64,000 nt of DNA from an uncultured Bryobacteraceae bacterium. GTDB taxonomy: Bacteria; Acidobacteriota; Terriglobia; Bryobacterales; Bryobacteraceae. The notes beneath the pieces were generated by a model. It did no database searches and was not told the DNA's origin. It saw only the letters and a program-made list of their open reading frames with translations. The DNA lies in NCBI GenBank assembly GCA_938027685.1, contig CALJAM010000009.1, forward strand, positions 62,001 to 126,000. Direction: 5' to 3'. Positions 1 through 9,727 of the stretch are shown one piece after another. How positions within the stretch are numbered: the first letter of the stretch is position 1; each line of letters opens with the position of its first letter. A program made the position numbers and the translations under genes.

Positions 1-853
1 AGGGATCACCCGGCCGGCGCGCCTCCCACCGGGTAGGAATTTCACGACCGGTGACCTCACGCGCCGTGCGGACGACCTCCAGCACCGAATAGCCCTTGCC
101 ATTGCCGAGATTCAGGAAAAGCGAGTGACCTCCCTGCCGGAGCCAGACCAGCGCGCGTAGGTGGGCGTCGGCGAGATCGCTTACGTGGATGTAGTCGCGT
201 ACGGCCGTCCCATCGTGCGTGGGGTAGTCATGGCCGAAGATGGGCAAGAAAGGCAACTTTCCTAAGGCGACGGCCAGAACGTTCGGGATCAGGTGGGTCT
301 CGGGATCGTGGTCCTCGCCACAGCGATCGGTGGCCCCCGCCGCATTGAAGTAGCGCAGCGCGACGAAACGGAGTCCGTGCGCGCGATCGCAGCTCTCCAG
401 CACCTGCTCCACGAAATACTTCGACCAGCCGTAGGGGTTGGCCGGGCGGCGCGGATGGTCTTCGGGAATGGGAACGGTTTCCGGCTCACCGTAGACGGCG
501 CATGTCGAGGAGAAGACGAACTGCCGCACGCCCGCCTCCAGAAGGCTTTCGATGAGCATCATGGCCTGGGCCGAGTTGTTCACGTAGTAACGCAAAGGCT
601 GCTCGACCGATTCACCCACGTAGGCCAGGGCCGCGAAGTGGATGCAGGCCTCCAGATCGTGCTCGCGCGCGATCCGCGCCACCAGGTCGCGGTCGCCGGC
701 TTCGCCCCGGTAGAAAGGCACGCCTTCGGGCAGGGCGGCGCGATGGCCGCGCCCTAGATTGTCCAGCACGATGACCCGCTCGCCCCGTTGCACCAACAGT
801 TCGACCGTCACGCTGCCGATGTATCCGGCGCCTCCAGTGACCAGAATCGCCAT
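1..853 (-). CDS. galE: UDP-glucose 4-epimerase, 3' end outside window
   Basis: Interconverts UDP-galactose and UDP-glucose, the last step of the Leloir pathway, in the cytoplasm. The reading frame begins [16 protein letters not shown], a Rossmann NAD-binding GxxGxxG. It continues with FSSTCAVYG and the catalytic YxxxK as NPYGWSK, then the conserved [11 protein letters not shown] region. About 284 codons are visible and the frame is still open at base 1, so the C-terminus is missing. It is the third gene of a minus-strand operon with galT and the phosphatase-like gene, starting 22 bases after that gene's stop. This context supports galactose use over a role only in cell-envelope sugar supply. 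The family call is secure; general NDP-sugar epimerases of this type can have broader specificity. Confidence 0.95.
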   Translation of the reverse strand, partial: MAILVTGGAGYIGSVTVELLVQRGERVIVLDNLGRGHRAALPEGVPFYRGEAGDRDLVARIAREHDLEACIHFAALAYVGESVEQPLRYYVNNSAQAMMLIESLLEAGVRQFVFSSTCAVYGEPETVPIPEDHPRRPANPYGWSKYFVEQVLESCDRAHGLRFVALRYFNAAGATDRCGEDHDPETHLIPNVLAVALGKLPFLPIFGHDYPTHDGTAVRDYIHVSDLADAHLRALVWLRQGGHSLFLNLGNGKGYSVLEVVRTAREVTGREIPTRWEARRPGDP

Positions 854-875
854 GGTTCCGCCTCGCCTTTGATTT

Positions 876-1889
876 TCAAGGGATCAGCCCCCGCCGGCGC
901 AGCGCCGCCTGTAGCAGCGGCTCGATGTGCGCGCGGAGTGTTTGGTTCGCGTAGCCGACCCAGGCCACGTCCGCCTCGACGCACAGCGGCGCCTGCAAAG
1001 GGCCGCCCCGCTCGTCGGTGACGATGACGCCTGCCTCGCGCGCGATCAATTCGGCGGCCAGATCGTAGGGATGACAGCAAAGCCCGAGCGCTTGGCCCCG
1101 CTGCTCGAGCACAGGCCGCATGAGAGGACGCAGGTCCGCCACAAAGCGATCGTGCCCCATCATCAGCTCGTAAAGTTGACCGCCGCTGGAAATGTACTGG
1201 TCTTCGAAGCAGGCCGCCTTGCCGGGCGCCGTCGGGCCGACGGCGGCGCGCGCGATCTCGTCGTCGATGGCCGCCAGCTCGTCGCGGGCGCCGGGGAAAA
1301 ACCGGACGACGGTGGCGAAGCCGTGTGCGATGGTCGCGGCCCGCGAAGGGCGGGGAGCGAGCGGAATGCGCTCTCCGGTCAAGCGATTCCAGCGCTCGCC
1401 GCTAACCCCCGCGCCCCGGACGCACCAGAACATATCAGCCAAATGTTGTTTTAGCAGGGGAATCTCGGTCTGGACCGCCAGCTCGATGTCGGCCAGGGTG
1501 GTCGCGGCGCCGAGGTTGGGCGCGACGCCGGTAAGTATCCAGCCGCTGCGCTTCTGGTACATGAGACCGCGCGTGCCGTCGATGGGATCCACGATCAGGC
1601 GCCAGCGCGCCTCGGCTTCGGGGGCTCCGCAGGGCAGCGCGATCCGCCCGCGAGGCAAGCCCTCCGCGATGAGCACCAGGGGCAGATGTGCGGACAGCTC
1701 CTCTTCCACGAGCCTAACGAGCGTCTCTTCGCCGATGCGGTCCACTGCGTAGATGGTGTCGCCTTCGTCGTCACGCGCCACGGCAGCCAGCTCTTCGGCC
1801 GCAGCCTCTTCGAAAGCGGAGAGAATCCGCGCGCGAAGTCGCTCGTGCATCCGCCGCAAGCCGGTCAGCAGGTCAGCGGCGTCAGCCAT
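876..1889 (-). CDS. Inositol monophosphatase-family phosphatase
   Basis: A 337-residue member of the metal-dependent FIG/inositol monophosphatase superfamily. The signature is DPIDGTRG near residue 115, and the second motif appears as [14 protein letters not shown] near the C-terminus, where usual members read WDxAAG. The [11 protein letters not shown] stretch corresponds to the region carrying the upstream metal-binding acid. I place the start at the ATG at 1889, which overlaps the 3' end of galT by eight bases and so suggests translational coupling; an in-frame upstream start would lie inside galT. The gene sits between galT and galE, so a sugar-phosphate or sugar-nucleotide side reaction is plausible. 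The substrate cannot be read from sequence. It is longer than a typical 260-residue inositol monophosphatase. Confidence 0.85.
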   Translation of the reverse strand: MADAADLLTGLRRMHERLRARILSAFEEAAAEELAAVARDDEGDTIYAVDRIGEETLVRLVEEELSAHLPLVLIAEGLPRGRIALPCGAPEAEARWRLIVDPIDGTRGLMYQKRSGWILTGVAPNLGAATTLADIELAVQTEIPLLKQHLADMFWCVRGAGVSGERWNRLTGERIPLAPRPSRAATIAHGFATVVRFFPGARDELAAIDDEIARAAVGPTAPGKAACFEDQYISSGGQLYELMMGHDRFVADLRPLMRPVLEQRGQALGLCCHPYDLAAELIAREAGVIVTDERGGPLQAPLCVEADVAWVGYANQTLRAHIEPLLQAALRRRGLIP

Positions 1890-2928
1890 GACGCGCGACC
1901 TCGCGGTAATGCACGCCGGGCAAGGCACGGAGCTCGCGCGCCGTGGCCTCGGGGGCCGCGTCCAGCATGTAGTTGCCGCCGCCGATCTCGGCGCCGGCGA
2001 GGTATTTGAGCAGATTCGGCTTGCGCAGCGGAGGCAGAAACTCGATGTGCAGGTGGTACCAGCGGTAGTCGCCGCCGTCGGTGGGCGCCTGATGGAGCGG
2101 CATCACGTACGGGAAGGGCATGCGCCAAAGGTTGTCGTAGCGGATGAGCAGCCAGCGCAGGGCTTCGGCCAGATCGGCCGCTTCGGAGTCAGTGAGTTCC
2201 AGAAGCGAGGGCCTCGGCGCCTTGGGCGCCACGATGGTCTCGTAGGGATAACGAGCGAAGTACGGTACGAAGACGATCGCCGACTCGTTTTCGAACAGGA
2301 TCCTGCGGCCGTCTTCCTGCTCGGTCTCGAGAATCTGCTCGAAGAGCCGGCGACCGGTCGCTTCGTAGTGTTCTCGACAGGAGCGCAGCTCGGTCTCGAG
2401 CACCTTGAAAACGAAATTAGTGGCGTAAATCTGGCCGTGCGGGTGAGGATTGGACACGCCCACCACCTCGCCGCGGTTCTCGAAAATCAGTACGCATTGG
2501 ATTTCCGGTCGCGCGCCGAGTTCCCGGTACTGTTCGCGCCAGGCGGCGATAAGGTTTTCCACTTCCCTGGGGCTGAGCTGGGCTGGGCTCAGGTTGTGCT
2601 TGGGGCTGTAACAGACGACCCGGCAGACCCCGCGTGCAGGGCGATTGCGGTAGATGCCCGGCGGCCGTTCCAGCTCCGCCGGGGCGTGCGGCGCCAGGCT
2701 GGGATGATCGTTGTCGAATATGAAAATGCCTGTGTAAGATGGGTTCTGCGCACCGCTCACCCTGCGGTTACCCGGGCAGAGGTAACAATCGGGCAAGTAC
2801 TCGGGCAGCCGTTCCTCAGCGTGTTCGACAACCTCGCCGCTCCAGGGTCTGTCCTGGCGGTGTGCGGCAAGAACGATCCATTCCTGCCTGAGCGGGTGCC
2901 AGCGCTGCTCCCACGGTCCCGGTGTCAT
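1882..2928 (-). CDS. galT: Galactose-1-phosphate uridylyltransferase
   Basis: Transfers UMP from UDP-glucose to galactose-1-phosphate in the Leloir pathway. The 348-residue product carries the zinc-binding CYLCPGNRR near residue 52, the active-site [10 protein letters not shown] with the HPH histidines that form the uridylyl-enzyme intermediate, and the C-terminal HIEFLPP with metal-binding His. The frame is open for about 100 codons further upstream, but I chose the ATG at 2928. It begins [13 protein letters not shown], the usual N-terminus of the family, and follows an AAGAAGG ribosome binding site. It is first in the operon with the phosphatase-like gene and galE. A TACAAT box lies about 35 bases upstream of the start. 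Confidence 0.95.
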   Translation of the reverse strand: MTPGPWEQRWHPLRQEWIVLAAHRQDRPWSGEVVEHAEERLPEYLPDCYLCPGNRRVSGAQNPSYTGIFIFDNDHPSLAPHAPAELERPPGIYRNRPARGVCRVVCYSPKHNLSPAQLSPREVENLIAAWREQYRELGARPEIQCVLIFENRGEVVGVSNPHPHGQIYATNFVFKVLETELRSCREHYEATGRRLFEQILETEQEDGRRILFENESAIVFVPYFARYPYETIVAPKAPRPSLLELTDSEAADLAEALRWLLIRYDNLWRMPFPYVMPLHQAPTDGGDYRWYHLHIEFLPPLRKPNLLKYLAGAEIGGGNYMLDAAPEATARELRALPGVHYREVARHG

Positions 2929-3076
2929 CGCCTTCTTAGAGTCCAAATGAGTCCGAATCACGATTGTATCGGCCTGTGAAGTGCAACTTTTTGCCAGTCC
3001 GCGGTCGCATTTCGCACGGGTTTGTGCGAAACTTATTTCAGGGTTGGCGGGAAAGCCGACCCGAGGCGCCTCCGCC

Positions 3077-3463
3077 ATGCTGCCCGCGTTTCTCATTCCG
3101 GAAACCGTGTTACGAGAGGATGGCGCCGGCCCGGCCGTTCCTCTTGGTGCCGCGCAGGGCAGGTTGTTGCTCCTGACGCTGGGCATCACTCGCGTCATCG
3201 AACAGGAGAGCCTGGAAGTCAGTCTTTGGGGATCGACGGACGGCAACGCTTGGATCCCGAAGCCTATTCTCGTTCTGCCCCAAAAGTTCTATTGCGGCGT
3301 TTATCGATTTCTGCTGGACCTCAGCGAGCAACCCGAGGTCCGCTTCCTGCAAGCACGCTGGAGGGTGAATCGCTGGGGGCGTGGCGATCCCCGGCCGCTG
3401 TTCGGCGTGTGGATGGCCGCCGAACTAGCCGAACCTCAGGCGATGCGCGCGGGCTCGGGTTGA
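3077..3463 (+). CDS. Conserved-looking hypothetical protein
   Basis: I do not recognise this 128-residue protein. It begins [12 protein letters not shown] and has no signal peptide, membrane segment or Cys cluster. It alternates short hydrophobic and aromatic stretches ([48 protein letters not shown]), as expected of a small beta-rich fold. It sits alone on the plus strand between galT and larB, converging on larB with a three-base gap. The frame stays open upstream to 2981; I chose 3077 because the residues before it look non-coding. A real gene is likely because the frame has protein-like composition and the opposite strand has no better candidate. Confidence 0.6.
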   Translation: MLPAFLIPETVLREDGAGPAVPLGAAQGRLLLLTLGITRVIEQESLEVSLWGSTDGNAWIPKPILVLPQKFYCGVYRFLLDLSEQPEVRFLQARWRVNRWGRGDPRPLFGVWMAAELAEPQAMRAGSG

Positions 3464-3466
3464 GCT

Positions 3467-4213
3467 TTAGAGGCGGTTGATCAGGCTGGCGACGTAGGCG
3501 GCCCCGAATCCGTTATCGATGTTGACCACGGCTACGTTGCTGGCGCAGCTGTTCAGCATACTGAGCAGCGCGGCCAGGCCGCGGAAGCTGGCGCCATAGC
3601 CCACGCTGGTGGGCACGGCGATCACCGGACACTGCACCATGCCGCCGACGACGCTGGGCAAAGCGCCTTCCATGCCTGCGCACACCACGACGACCCGCGC
3701 CTGCACCAGACGCTCGCGGTTGCTCACCAGACGGTGGATGCCCGCGACGCCCACATCGAAGATGGCGTCTACGGGGTTACCCATGACCTCGGCGGTGACG
3801 AGCGCCTCCTCGGCCACGGGCATGTCGCTGGTGCCCGCGGAAACCACTGCGATGGTTCCCTTGCCGTACAGGCTGCGGTCGCGCCAGACCCGCAGCGCTC
3901 CGGAACGTGGGAAGTACTCGGCGTCCGGACACACTTGCCGGACGCGGGCCGCCGTCGCTTCGTCGGCGCGCGTGATGAGGACGTTAGGCGACCGCTCGAT
4001 CAGACGGGCGGCGATCGCCACAACTTCGTCGGCGGTTTTGCCAAGAGCAAAAACCACCTCGGGAACGCCGTGCCGCAGGGCACGGTGGTGGTCCACCTTG
4101 GCGAAGCCAAGATCCTCGAAGGGCAGATGCCGCAGGCGTTCCAGCGCCTGGTCCACGTCGAGTGAACCCGCGCGCACGGCCTCGAGCAACTGGCGCAACT
4201 GCTGTTCCGTCAT
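3467..4213 (-). CDS. larB: LarB-type nickel-pincer cofactor carboxylase
   Basis: LarB carboxylates and hydrolyses nicotinic acid adenine dinucleotide in the first step of nickel-pincer nucleotide synthesis, the cofactor of lactate racemase-type enzymes. The 248-residue protein has the family N-terminus (helical [21 protein letters not shown], then [25 protein letters not shown]) and the PurE-like AIR-carboxylase core with [15 protein letters not shown] and [16 protein letters not shown]. The length is normal. LarC, LarE and LarA are not in the window, so the cofactor pathway must be completed elsewhere or the protein serves another role. It is last of four close minus-strand genes, 36 bases after the DUF192 gene. 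Confidence 0.9.
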   Translation of the reverse strand: MTEQQLRQLLEAVRAGSLDVDQALERLRHLPFEDLGFAKVDHHRALRHGVPEVVFALGKTADEVVAIAARLIERSPNVLITRADEATAARVRQVCPDAEYFPRSGALRVWRDRSLYGKGTIAVVSAGTSDMPVAEEALVTAEVMGNPVDAIFDVGVAGIHRLVSNRERLVQARVVVVCAGMEGALPSVVGGMVQCPVIAVPTSVGYGASFRGLAALLSMLNSCASNVAVVNIDNGFGAAYVASLINRL

Positions 4214-4249
4214 GGCACTCCCCTATCTCCGTTCCCCGGCGCTTCGGTT

Positions 4250-4699
4250 TCAAAAGATGAGGGCGTCGCCGAGCTTCAGTCCGTACTTGGCCGCCATACC
4301 CCCAGCCAACTCGAGCACGAACAGCGCTCTCTGATTCCCTCCGTAGCTGGGACATTCGCTGGCCTGCTTCAGGCAGGGCGGGGCGTTGGGATAGATCTCG
4401 ACGATGCGGCGCTTCTCATCCAGCCAGATGATATCGAGCGGAATTCGCACCTGGTACATCCAGTATGGGTAATTACCCGGGCTGCCGTGGATGAACAACA
4501 TCCCGCGGTCGGGGGCGAGCGAATCCCGGAACATCATCCCGCGCATCATGTCGGTGGGGTGCGTCATCACTTCCACGCGGATCTTCTGCCCGCCGGGCAG
4601 GATCACGGTGCGCGTACCTCGCTCATCGAGTACGGTGGCCTCACGCCCGCAGCCCCCAGCAGCCAGCAGCAACACCGGGATCAGACAAGCCCGCGCCAT
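4250..4699 (-). CDS. DUF192 lipoprotein
   Basis: A 149-residue exported protein. The first residues, MARACLIPVLLLAAGGCG, form a lipoprotein signal peptide with a lipobox-like AAGGC ending in Cys. The rest is a DUF192 domain with its usual marks: a THPTDMMRGMMFRDSL segment, GMLFIH, the WMYQVRIPLDIIWLD strand pair, and the terminal VLELAGGMAAKYGLKLGD. The biochemical function of DUF192 is not established. A TACAAT box lies six bases upstream of the ATG at 4706-4711, so an internal promoter giving a transcript with almost no leader is possible, although the gene follows the binding-protein gene by only 16 bases and may simply be read from the operon. Confidence 0.85.
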   Translation of the reverse strand: MARACLIPVLLLAAGGCGREATVLDERGTRTVILPGGQKIRVEVMTHPTDMMRGMMFRDSLAPDRGMLFIHGSPGNYPYWMYQVRIPLDIIWLDEKRRIVEIYPNAPPCLKQASECPSYGGNQRALFVLELAGGMAAKYGLKLGDALIF

Positions 4700-4715
4700 G
4701 TCCCTATTGTACGGT

Positions 4716-5609
4716 TTACCCGCCGGACGGCCCTGGCGGTCCGAGCTGCTCCCGGATGAAGGCGGCAGCCGCCTCCCGTGCAGCGCGGGCTGCCGCATCG
4801 GCGACCAATTTGCGAGCCAGCTGCTGCGAGATGCGGCCGCTTAGCGTCTGGAGCGCCGCTTCCATCCCCCGGTGGCTCGCAAGAGCCTGCTCCCGCGCCA
4901 GAACGGCCGCCTGATTGGGCGGGAAGGCATGGCGATCGTCCTCCAGCACGAGCATGTCTTCAGCGAGCAACTCACCGTCGGCGGCGTGCGCGGCGATCAG
5001 TGTAACCTTCCCTTCTCGCAGGGCCCGATAAGCGCCGGAAACCGTCATGGTTTCGGGGCCGCCGAGCAGCCGCAACGAATAGGTCTTCATCAGAGCCGGC
5101 ATGCCGTCGGGGCGGATCAGGAATTCGCTAGGCGCCGCCAGTCTCCAGCCTGGCTGGTAGGCTGCCGCATCGCTGAGGCGGGTCAAACCTGCCCGCTGCG
5201 CGAAATCGCGGCGCAGCACGAGTACGAAGCCGTCGTCAAAGCCCAAGGGGTCCATCCAGCGTACTTGAAATCGCTGGGCGTATTCCAATCTCACGCGCTC
5301 GAACGCGACTTCGCGGCGGGGGTCCGCGGGAGCCCTCAAGATCGAGGTCAGAGCGAAGCCGGTGCACTCGATGATGAGATCCACGCGCCCGGCCAACAGC
5401 GCCTCGTGAGCCGCGAGACCGCCTCCGAGATCCGACTGTCGGGCTACGGAAAAGCCCAGGCTCCGCTCGAGCACCTGAGCGAGGAGCTCGGCGAATACCT
5501 CTCGTCGCGAGGTCGGGGTGCCGGCGGTCAGCGGCGGGAGCGCGGGGCGGCGGCAACCAAGCAGCGGAAGCGCTGCAGTTAGGATCCGGCGGCGCGTGCA
5601 AGCGGCCAT
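4716..5609 (-). CDS. Glycine betaine-type substrate-binding protein (OpuAC fold)
   Basis: A 297-residue extracytoplasmic solute-binding protein of the ProX/OpuAC class that binds quaternary ammonium compounds for ABC import. The N-terminus (CTRRRILTAALPLLGC) is a basic, short hydrophobic lipoprotein-like leader. The family body is visible in VARQSDLGGGLAAHEALLAGRVDLIIECTG-type text, where the second lobe starts, in DGFVLVLRRDFA, and in the AYRALREGKVTLIAAHAADG segment. No permease or ATPase gene is adjacent, which is unusual, because such proteins normally sit with their membrane component. It lies 26 bases after amrS in the same direction. It could have been recruited for ligand sensing; that is inference. 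Confidence 0.75.
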   Translation of the reverse strand: MAACTRRRILTAALPLLGCRRPALPPLTAGTPTSRREVFAELLAQVLERSLGFSVARQSDLGGGLAAHEALLAGRVDLIIECTGFALTSILRAPADPRREVAFERVRLEYAQRFQVRWMDPLGFDDGFVLVLRRDFAQRAGLTRLSDAAAYQPGWRLAAPSEFLIRPDGMPALMKTYSLRLLGGPETMTVSGAYRALREGKVTLIAAHAADGELLAEDMLVLEDDRHAFPPNQAAVLAREQALASHRGMEAALQTLSGRISQQLARKLVADAAARAAREAAAAFIREQLGPPGPSGG

Positions 5610-5635
5610 GGCGGCACGAGCATACCCGGCAGCAC

Positions 5636-6739
5636 TCAGGACGCGTCGCGGGCAACCGCAGGATGGCCTATCGCGGCGCCCCGCTCACGCCCCGCCCAGC
5701 GCCCCGGTATCGCCCGCCCGCATTCTGGGCAACGCCCCTCGGGCGTGAGCCGGGAAGCAAGGATGCGGTATCCGACGCGTCGGATCAGTGTGGCGCCGCA
5801 TCCTGCGCATAGCGTGTCCTCGAGGTTGCCAACACGGCCGGGGAGATTCCCGGCATAGACGTAATGGAGGCCCGCTTCCCGCCCAATGCGCGCGGCGCGC
5901 AGCAGCGTGGAAGCAGGTGTCGGGGGTGGCTCCGTCATTTTATAGTCCGGGTGAAAGGCAGTGACGTGCCACGGGATATCCGGGGAAATGCCGGCCAGGA
6001 AAGAGGCGATGTCGCGCAGTTCTTCGTCAGAGTCATTGAAGCCGGGCACGATGAGAGTGACCACCTCCAGCCAGAAGCCCATACGGTGGATGCGCTGGAT
6101 GCTATCAAGCACAGGGGCCAGGCGGCCGCCCAGCTCGCGGTAGCTGCGGTCCCGGAAGCTCTTTAGATCCACCTTGAACAGATCCAGCCAGGGCCTGAGG
6201 TATTCGAGCGCCTCCGGCGTCGCATTGCCGTTGGAGACGAAACCGGTGAGCAAGCCCTGGGCGCGGGCCTCGCGAAAGACAGCCACCGCCCACTCGGCCG
6301 TTATGAGCGGCTCGTTGTACGTGCTCACGATGGAATCGGCGCCGAACTCGACGGCCTGCCGCACGAGCTGCTGCGGAGTGGTCCGCCAAAGGGAAGACCC
6401 GGCCTCCGGATCGCGCAGGGCCTGCGAGGTCACCCAGTTTTGGCAGTAGGCGCAGTGCAGGTCGCAACCCAACATGCCGAAGCTGAAGGCCAGCGATCCC
6501 GGCAGGACGTGGAAGAACGGCTTCTTTTCGATAGGATCGCAATGCGCGCCCGCCACGTAACCCCACGGCGCCCACAGTTGTCCGTTGCGGTGGAAGCGGA
6601 CCTTGCAGACGCCGGCTTGGCCCTCGAAGATGGGACAGCGATGGCCGCACGCAAGGCAGCGGATGCGGCGCTCGTCGATCCGTTCCCACAGTTCGGCGGC
6701 GCGAACGTTCGCCTCGAGCACATCCTGTAGCGTCGGCAT
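5636..6739 (-). CDS. amrS: AmmeMemoRadiSam-system radical SAM protein
   Basis: A 367-residue radical SAM protein related to pyruvate formate-lyase activating enzymes. The SAM-cluster motif CDLHCAYC follows a first Cys pair (CLACGHRCP, then GVCKVR) as in AmrS, and ends with a C-terminal zinc-ribbon-like pair CAGCG and CPEC. TYNEPL and HVTAFHPDYKM are also typical. In this family the protein is often linked to AmmeMemoRadiSam partners AmrA and AmrB, which are not visible here. It heads a run of four minus-strand genes with 16- to 36-base gaps, followed by the binding protein, the DUF192 lipoprotein and larB. The modified substrate is unknown. Confidence 0.88.
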   Translation of the reverse strand: MPTLQDVLEANVRAAELWERIDERRIRCLACGHRCPIFEGQAGVCKVRFHRNGQLWAPWGYVAGAHCDPIEKKPFFHVLPGSLAFSFGMLGCDLHCAYCQNWVTSQALRDPEAGSSLWRTTPQQLVRQAVEFGADSIVSTYNEPLITAEWAVAVFREARAQGLLTGFVSNGNATPEALEYLRPWLDLFKVDLKSFRDRSYRELGGRLAPVLDSIQRIHRMGFWLEVVTLIVPGFNDSDEELRDIASFLAGISPDIPWHVTAFHPDYKMTEPPPTPASTLLRAARIGREAGLHYVYAGNLPGRVGNLEDTLCAGCGATLIRRVGYRILASRLTPEGRCPECGRAIPGRWAGRERGAAIGHPAVARDAS

Positions 6740-6893
6740 CGCACCCCCGCTTCCATCATAGCCCCGCGCCGCCGCAGCGGTGCACGGCGCACCTTCCGAT
6801 CCTGAGAGTGCACCGTCCGTAATCTATCGGATATAGCCCTTAGGCTTTCAGTGCGTTGGGCCGCTCTGGTATCTTGGGATTACACCTTTCGAA

Positions 6894-9440
6894 ATGGGAT
6901 TCTACGTTCAGCCGGTCAAGGAATTCCTGGTGCGCCCAGCGCTGCCGGAATCGCTGAGCCGCTTGTCCGAACTGGCGTACAACTTCCTGTGGACCTGGGA
7001 GCCTACCATCCGGCAACTGTTCCGGCGGCTGGATGCGGAGTTGTGGCACCAGACCGGTCACAACCCGGTCGCCATGCTGGGGCGCGTACCTCAGTCGACG
7101 CTGGAGCGGATGGCCGCCGATCCGCGCTACGTGGCGCTCTATCGGCGCGCATGCGAACGCTTCGATGCCTACCTGCATCGCCCCGAGCAAAACCGGTCGA
7201 CCGAACTGATCGCCTACTTTTCCATGGAATACGGCCTGGCCGAGTGTCTGCCGATTTACTCCGGCGGCCTAGGAGTGCTCTCGGGCGATTTCCTGAAGTC
7301 ATGTAGCGACGCAGGAATCCCGCTGGTCGGCGTGGGGCTGCTCTACCAGACCGGCTACTTCCAGCAGTATCTGAACCCCGACGGATGGCAGCAGGAGAAG
7401 TTCCCGGTCGCCGACTTTTACATGCTCCCGGTCGAGCCGGTGGTTCGCGACGGCCGGGAAGTCCGCGTCGAGGCGGAGTTGCCGGGCGGAAAGGTCTACA
7501 TCAGGGTCTGGCAGGCGAGCGTGGGCCGTGTCAAGCTCTACCTGCTCGACACCAACATTCCCGAGAACGAGCGCCCGGAGCACCGGGAGATTACGGCGCG
7601 CCTTTACGACGATCGGATGCGCATTCAGCAGGAGATTGTGTTGGGGATCGGAGGCCTGCGGGCGCTCAAAGTCCTGGGGCTGGAACCCACGGTGTTTCAC
7701 ATGAACGAGGGCCATTCGGCCTTTTTGGCGCTCGAGCGGATCAGGGTACTGATGCGCGAGCACGGTCTGAGTTTCGAAGAGGCGCTCGAGGCCACTCGCA
7801 GCAACAATGTTTTCACGACGCACACCTCGGTTCCGGCGGGCATTGACATTTTCGATCCTGGCCTCGTGCACGAATATTTCCAGTCGTTCTGTCGCGAGGT
7901 GGGCATCGGCTTCGAGCAGCTCCTGTCCTTGGGCCGACGGAATCCTTCCGACCCTCATGAGCGCTTCTCGATGGCCATCCTTGCCATCAAGGCTTCGGCC
8001 TGGCGCAACGCCGTCAGCCGCCTGCACCGCCAGGTTTCGCAGGAGATGTGGCAGGATCTGTGGCCCCAACTGCCCGTCTGGGAGGTTCCCATCACCTCGA
8101 TCACCAACGGGGTCCATCTGCGCACCTGGCTTTCCAGCGAGCTGGCAATGCTGTACGACCAGTACCTTCAGCCGGATTGGCAGGAGCGCATCAACGACCC
8201 GGAAACCTGGCGGCTCATCGAAGACATACCGGACCAGGAGCTGTGGGAGGCGCATCGGCGCGCAAAGCGGCGCCTGGTGGCCTTCATTCGCGAGCGCATG
8301 CTCAAATTCGCCCGCGAGCGAAAGGCCTCCGCGACCGAGCTGCGGCGAGCTTCCGAAGTGCTGGACCCGGAAGCTTTCACCATCGGCTTCGCGCGCCGCT
8401 TCGCCACTTATAAACGTGCTACGCTGCTGTTCCGCGACGTAGCGCGGCTGAAGCGTTTGCTGAACAATCCCGAGCGGCCGGTTCAGATCGTCGTGGCGGG
8501 TAAGGCTCATCCCAAAGACCATCCGGGCCGCGAGATGATCCGCTACATCGTTCAGCTTTCACGCGACCCCGAGCTGGCGAAACGTCTGGTGTTTGTGGAA
8601 GATTACGACATGCACGTGGCGCGCAGGCTGGTGCAAGCCTGTGACCTTTGGCTGAACACGCCCCGACGGGGCGAGGAAGCCTGCGGCACCAGCGGCATGA
8701 AGGCCGGCCTCAACGGCGTGCTCAATCTGAGTGTGCTCGACGGGTGGTTCGACGAGGCCTACGAGATCTCCGGAGGCTGGGCGGTGGGCGATCGCGTGCC
8801 GTACTCGGAGGACCAGGACGAAGCTCATGCCACTGCCATCTATTCGCTGCTCGAGAACGAGATCGTGCCGGCTTTTTTCGACCGGGACCAAGGGGTGCCC
8901 CGCGAGTGGATGCGCCGCATGAAGCGCTCGATCATGTCGCTCAGCCCGCAGTTCAGTTGCCAGCGCATGGTGGACGAGTACATGAGCCAGCTCTATCGGC
9001 CCGCGCACGAGGCTTACCAGGCGATGCGGGCCGATGATTACCGCAAGGCGCGTGAGCAGGCGCGCTGGAACCGCCGCGTCCGGGAGGTGTGGGAGAAGGT
9101 GCGTTTCCTCGAGGTGGCCTCGCCCGTGGATGGGCCGCTGGTGAGCGGGCGCCCCTTGCCGGTCCGGGCGGTGGTGGATTTGGCAGGGCTGCAGCCGGAG
9201 GACGTCCGCGTGGAGGTCGTGCTTGGCCGTGTGGGACCGCACGGCGAGTTGCAGGATACCGAAGTGCTGTTGCTGCCGCCGGTCGAGCAGCGGGGCAGCC
9301 TAGCTGTCTTCCAGCGGGAGGTGGTCCCCCGTCAGACGGGGCGAATCGGCTACGCGGTTCGGGTGGCGCCGAACCATTACGGTGATCCCCTGAATCGACC
9401 GTCCCACGCCTTGCTGAAGTGGGCCTCCGCGGAGCTCTGA
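6894..9440 (+). CDS. glgP: Alpha-glucan phosphorylase
   Basis: Phosphorolyses alpha-1,4-glucans to glucose-1-phosphate, using pyridoxal phosphate. The 848-residue protein has an N-terminal DUF3417 region (LSELAYNFLWTWEP), the catalytic GT35 fold, and the PLP-loop region EACGTSGMKAGLNG near residue 600. AYFSMEYGLAE and GGLGVLSGD are the usual early motifs. After about residue 735 comes an extra beta-rich region found in this short-type class. There is no clear Shine-Dalgarno sequence before the ATG; the bases just upstream read TTTCGAA. It is divergent from amrS. It supplies sugar phosphate next to the galactose genes, but is not in their operon. Confidence 0.95.
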   Translation: MGFYVQPVKEFLVRPALPESLSRLSELAYNFLWTWEPTIRQLFRRLDAELWHQTGHNPVAMLGRVPQSTLERMAADPRYVALYRRACERFDAYLHRPEQNRSTELIAYFSMEYGLAECLPIYSGGLGVLSGDFLKSCSDAGIPLVGVGLLYQTGYFQQYLNPDGWQQEKFPVADFYMLPVEPVVRDGREVRVEAELPGGKVYIRVWQASVGRVKLYLLDTNIPENERPEHREITARLYDDRMRIQQEIVLGIGGLRALKVLGLEPTVFHMNEGHSAFLALERIRVLMREHGLSFEEALEATRSNNVFTTHTSVPAGIDIFDPGLVHEYFQSFCREVGIGFEQLLSLGRRNPSDPHERFSMAILAIKASAWRNAVSRLHRQVSQEMWQDLWPQLPVWEVPITSITNGVHLRTWLSSELAMLYDQYLQPDWQERINDPETWRLIEDIPDQELWEAHRRAKRRLVAFIRERMLKFARERKASATELRRASEVLDPEAFTIGFARRFATYKRATLLFRDVARLKRLLNNPERPVQIVVAGKAHPKDHPGREMIRYIVQLSRDPELAKRLVFVEDYDMHVARRLVQACDLWLNTPRRGEEACGTSGMKAGLNGVLNLSVLDGWFDEAYEISGGWAVGDRVPYSEDQDEAHATAIYSLLENEIVPAFFDRDQGVPREWMRRMKRSIMSLSPQFSCQRMVDEYMSQLYRPAHEAYQAMRADDYRKAREQARWNRRVREVWEKVRFLEVASPVDGPLVSGRPLPVRAVVDLAGLQPEDVRVEVVLGRVGPHGELQDTEVLLLPPVEQRGSLAVFQREVVPRQTGRIGYAVRVAPNHYGDPLNRPSHALLKWASAEL

Positions 9441-9727
9441 AGACCCGGTCACAGCCTCTGCGGACGGGGCTCGGCCCCTAAAAAAGTGCCGCCTACTGTC
9501 GAAAGTGCTGGAATTGGTCTCGGGTTTGTGCTACATAGTAGTTTGAAAGCTCGGCGGGCCGAACAGCTACAGTCACCGAGCATCCAGGCAACCCGCGGAC
9601 ACTCGTAATCCCGACCCGACCGTGGCGGGTGGAGTCCCTCACGGCCAGAACGGATCGGCGACCGAGCGGCCCGGAGCCGGATCCCGCCGAATTCCGAAAA
9701 AGCGCCCATCAGGAGTCACGATCCGCC
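9441..9727. other. Gap without a convincing gene
   Basis: This 287-base spacer separates the phosphorylase gene from the zinc-ribbon gene. It contains a GGGGC-TCG-GCCCC hairpin near 9468 followed by A residues rather than T residues, so it is not a rho-independent terminator for the plus strand. Both strands have short open frames that look random in composition. The zinc-ribbon frame stays open to 9629, so part of this spacer could be coding if an upstream start is used. Confidence 0.5.

Noticed and set aside
9468-9490. Hairpin followed by an A run after glgP
   Set aside because: A plus-strand terminator needs T residues after the stem; here A residues follow.
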